From Methanobrevibacter sp. (GTDB lineage Archaea > Methanobacteriota > Methanobacteria > Methanobacteriales > Methanobacteriaceae): a DNA stretch of 55,578 nt. Numbering within the stretch: position 1 is the first letter of the stretch; every line of letters starts with the position of its first letter. The stretch is from the NCBI RefSeq assembly GCF_017468685.1, contig NZ_JAFUHT010000009.1, forward strand, positions 1-55,578, given 5' to 3'. A program made the translations under genes and the position numbers. This document shows, one piece after another, positions 54,393-55,578 of the stretch. The notes under the pieces were generated by a model that was given only the letters and a program-made list of their open reading frames with translations, had not been told where the DNA came from and made no database searches.

Positions 54393-54518
54393 TTATTGTT
54401 TATTTGAATCTTTAATTTCAATTTCCATTTTTTCTCTTTCTTTCCTTTTACGTTCTCTACGTTCTTCAAAGCGTTTGTTCATACTTGCTTTGGTCATTTC
54501 TTTTGGTACAAAAATCAT
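54393..54518 (-). CDS. Small 41-aa basic protein
   Basis: ATG 54518 to TAA 54393 encodes 41 residues, mostly Arg, Lys and Glu, in a probable single charged helix (MNKRFEERRERKRKER). The ribosome site AAAGGTGA lies 4 nt before the ATG, and a strong terminator lies just downstream, so it is a real short gene. No family recognised; its charge suggests nucleic-acid or ribosome binding. Confidence 0.6.
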   Translation of the reverse strand: MIFVPKEMTKASMNKRFEERRERKRKEREKMEIEIKDSNKQ

Positions 54519-54558
54519 ATTTTCACCTTTTATATCATTAAATTATATTTCATAATAT

Positions 54559-55578
54559 TTAAAGTATTTTATCATCGAATTTAACCCATTGAAATCCATT
54601 CAATTTTGTTATTAATGAAATATGGCTATTGACACTCACATTTTCATCTTCTGAAGATATTTTTTGTTTTATTCCGGTTAATCTTATAATTTCATCAGCT
54701 AATGTACAAAGAAGATTGTTCGGTATGAATTCAATGGATTTAGAGGTATTGTCCAAAACATCAAATCTAAAAAAATTAATCATAATATTTAAATCAGAGT
54801 ACTCTTCATCTAATATATTGATTAATTCTTCTAAAATATTGTCTTTTGATGTTATTTTTTCTTTTTCAAGTGTAGATTTAATTTTTGAACTATTTCTTCA
54901 TTAGTTTCATTGATGTATTTAGTAATATATTCTATGAATTCTTCATTTACTCCAGTGAAAAATGCATATCCTTCATCATTCATTGCATAAATTCTTATTA
55001 TTGTATCTTCAAAATCGATTTTTGATTCGATTTCTTCAAATATTATTCCATTTTCATTGTTACAATGAATATTCAACTCAAAAAATGATGGATAAGGACT
55101 ATTTATATTATGTCCTGCAATTATTATTCCTGTTCCAGCAAATCTGAGTTCATATGAGAATATTTCCCAAAGAATTTCACGATATTTTTCTCTATCTTCA
55201 GTTTCAGGAATGATGTCGTTAAATTCGAAATTGAATTTAGAATATTTTTTAATGAAAGGATAGATTTCTTTTCTTTTTTTAGTTGAAATTACTTTGTTGA
55301 ATCCATATTCTTCAATTTCAAGAAATATTGTTTCTTTAAAATCATCAACAATGTATGATAGGTATTCCTCGAAATCAGATGTTGGGGAGTAATTGTGAGT
55401 GAAGCTTAAAAAGCTATCTTTAATATCTTCAATTGTTTTTAATTTATTGAAATCGGTTTTCTTTTTAAATTCGTTAATTATGGTGGTTATAGGAATGTTT
55501 TCAAACTCCATATTTCCGTTAATCATGATCTTTGCAGGATGAATGTCTGATATTTTGAAAATCTTTTGAACTCCATCA
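54559..55578 (-). pseudogene. Uncharacterised gene, frameshifted, 5' end outside window
   Basis: A frame runs open from the window edge (DGVQKIFKISDIHPAKI, then MINGNMEFENIP at 55526) to a stop at 54852. A second frame covers 54559 to about 54890 without a stop and continues in the same style (KIKSTLEKEKITSKDNILEE, then NIMINFFRFDVLDNTSKS). Adding one A to the five-A run at 54882-54886 joins them into one protein of more than 320 residues. So this is either one gene broken by a frameshift or sequencing error, or two overlapping genes. No family recognised; it is Glu/Ile/Lys-rich and soluble. Confidence 0.5.

Overview
The window is archaeal and most likely from a gut-type Methanobrevibacter or a close relative in Methanobacteriales. 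The support is the very AT-rich sequence, TFB, MCM, aIF2-beta, NMD3, PurP and NucS genes, archaeal TyrRS, short archaeal Shine-Dalgarno sites (GGTG/GGTGAT), and large secreted Ig-like adhesin-type proteins with Lys-rich C-termini. No CRISPR array, insertion sequence or tRNA gene was seen.

Layout. 1-257: one partial and one complete 5S rRNA in tandem, probably the end of an rRNA operon. 371-1372: TFB. 1373-1798: a non-coding stretch with two structured-RNA candidates. 1799-10423 (minus): UbiB-like kinase, MutS-like ATPase and two tandem U32 proteins. 10424-18734: a sulfur-flavoured island with a nitrogenase-like D-K-H operon, tmk, an O-acetylhomoserine-sulfhydrylase-type PLP enzyme, a decayed rhodanese-TusA-DsrE2 gene and a nitrilase. 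18761-21426 (minus): tyrS, nmd3 and eif2b. 21549-28005 (minus): three adhesin-like secreted proteins. 28413-36796: mcm, a small membrane protein, an FtsJ methyltransferase, a YfcE-type phosphodiesterase, purP, two small membrane proteins and an Lhr-type helicase. 37055-44156: a short-chain dehydrogenase, HEAT protein, omega-amidase-like protein, zinc-ribbon membrane protein, nucS and a MetX-like paralogue pair. 44170-49152: nadA, mscS, rnz, nadC and a short SNF2 helicase. 49331-53589: carA-carB. 53608-55578: small unknown proteins, the last cut by the window edge.

The most interesting region is 10424-18734. The nitrogenase-like operon keeps all six P-cluster-type cysteines and a Cys aligning with the FeMo-cofactor ligand. 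It has separate D and K subunits, unlike CfbCD. Its leader carries a 22-codon ORF in which half the residues are Cys or Met, overlapping a hairpin and a T-run. Near-identical palindromes (ATAACTATTGTTAT type) lie both in this leader and between the PLP enzyme and the decayed sulfur-carrier gene. I infer a sulfur-starvation regulon and a methylthio-alkane-reductase-like (MarHDK-type) role. This is inference, not proof.

Other notable points: a 20-bp element shared upstream of the mutS-like and mcm genes, a MetX-like pseudoenzyme that has lost Ser and His, and possible ATT start codons.
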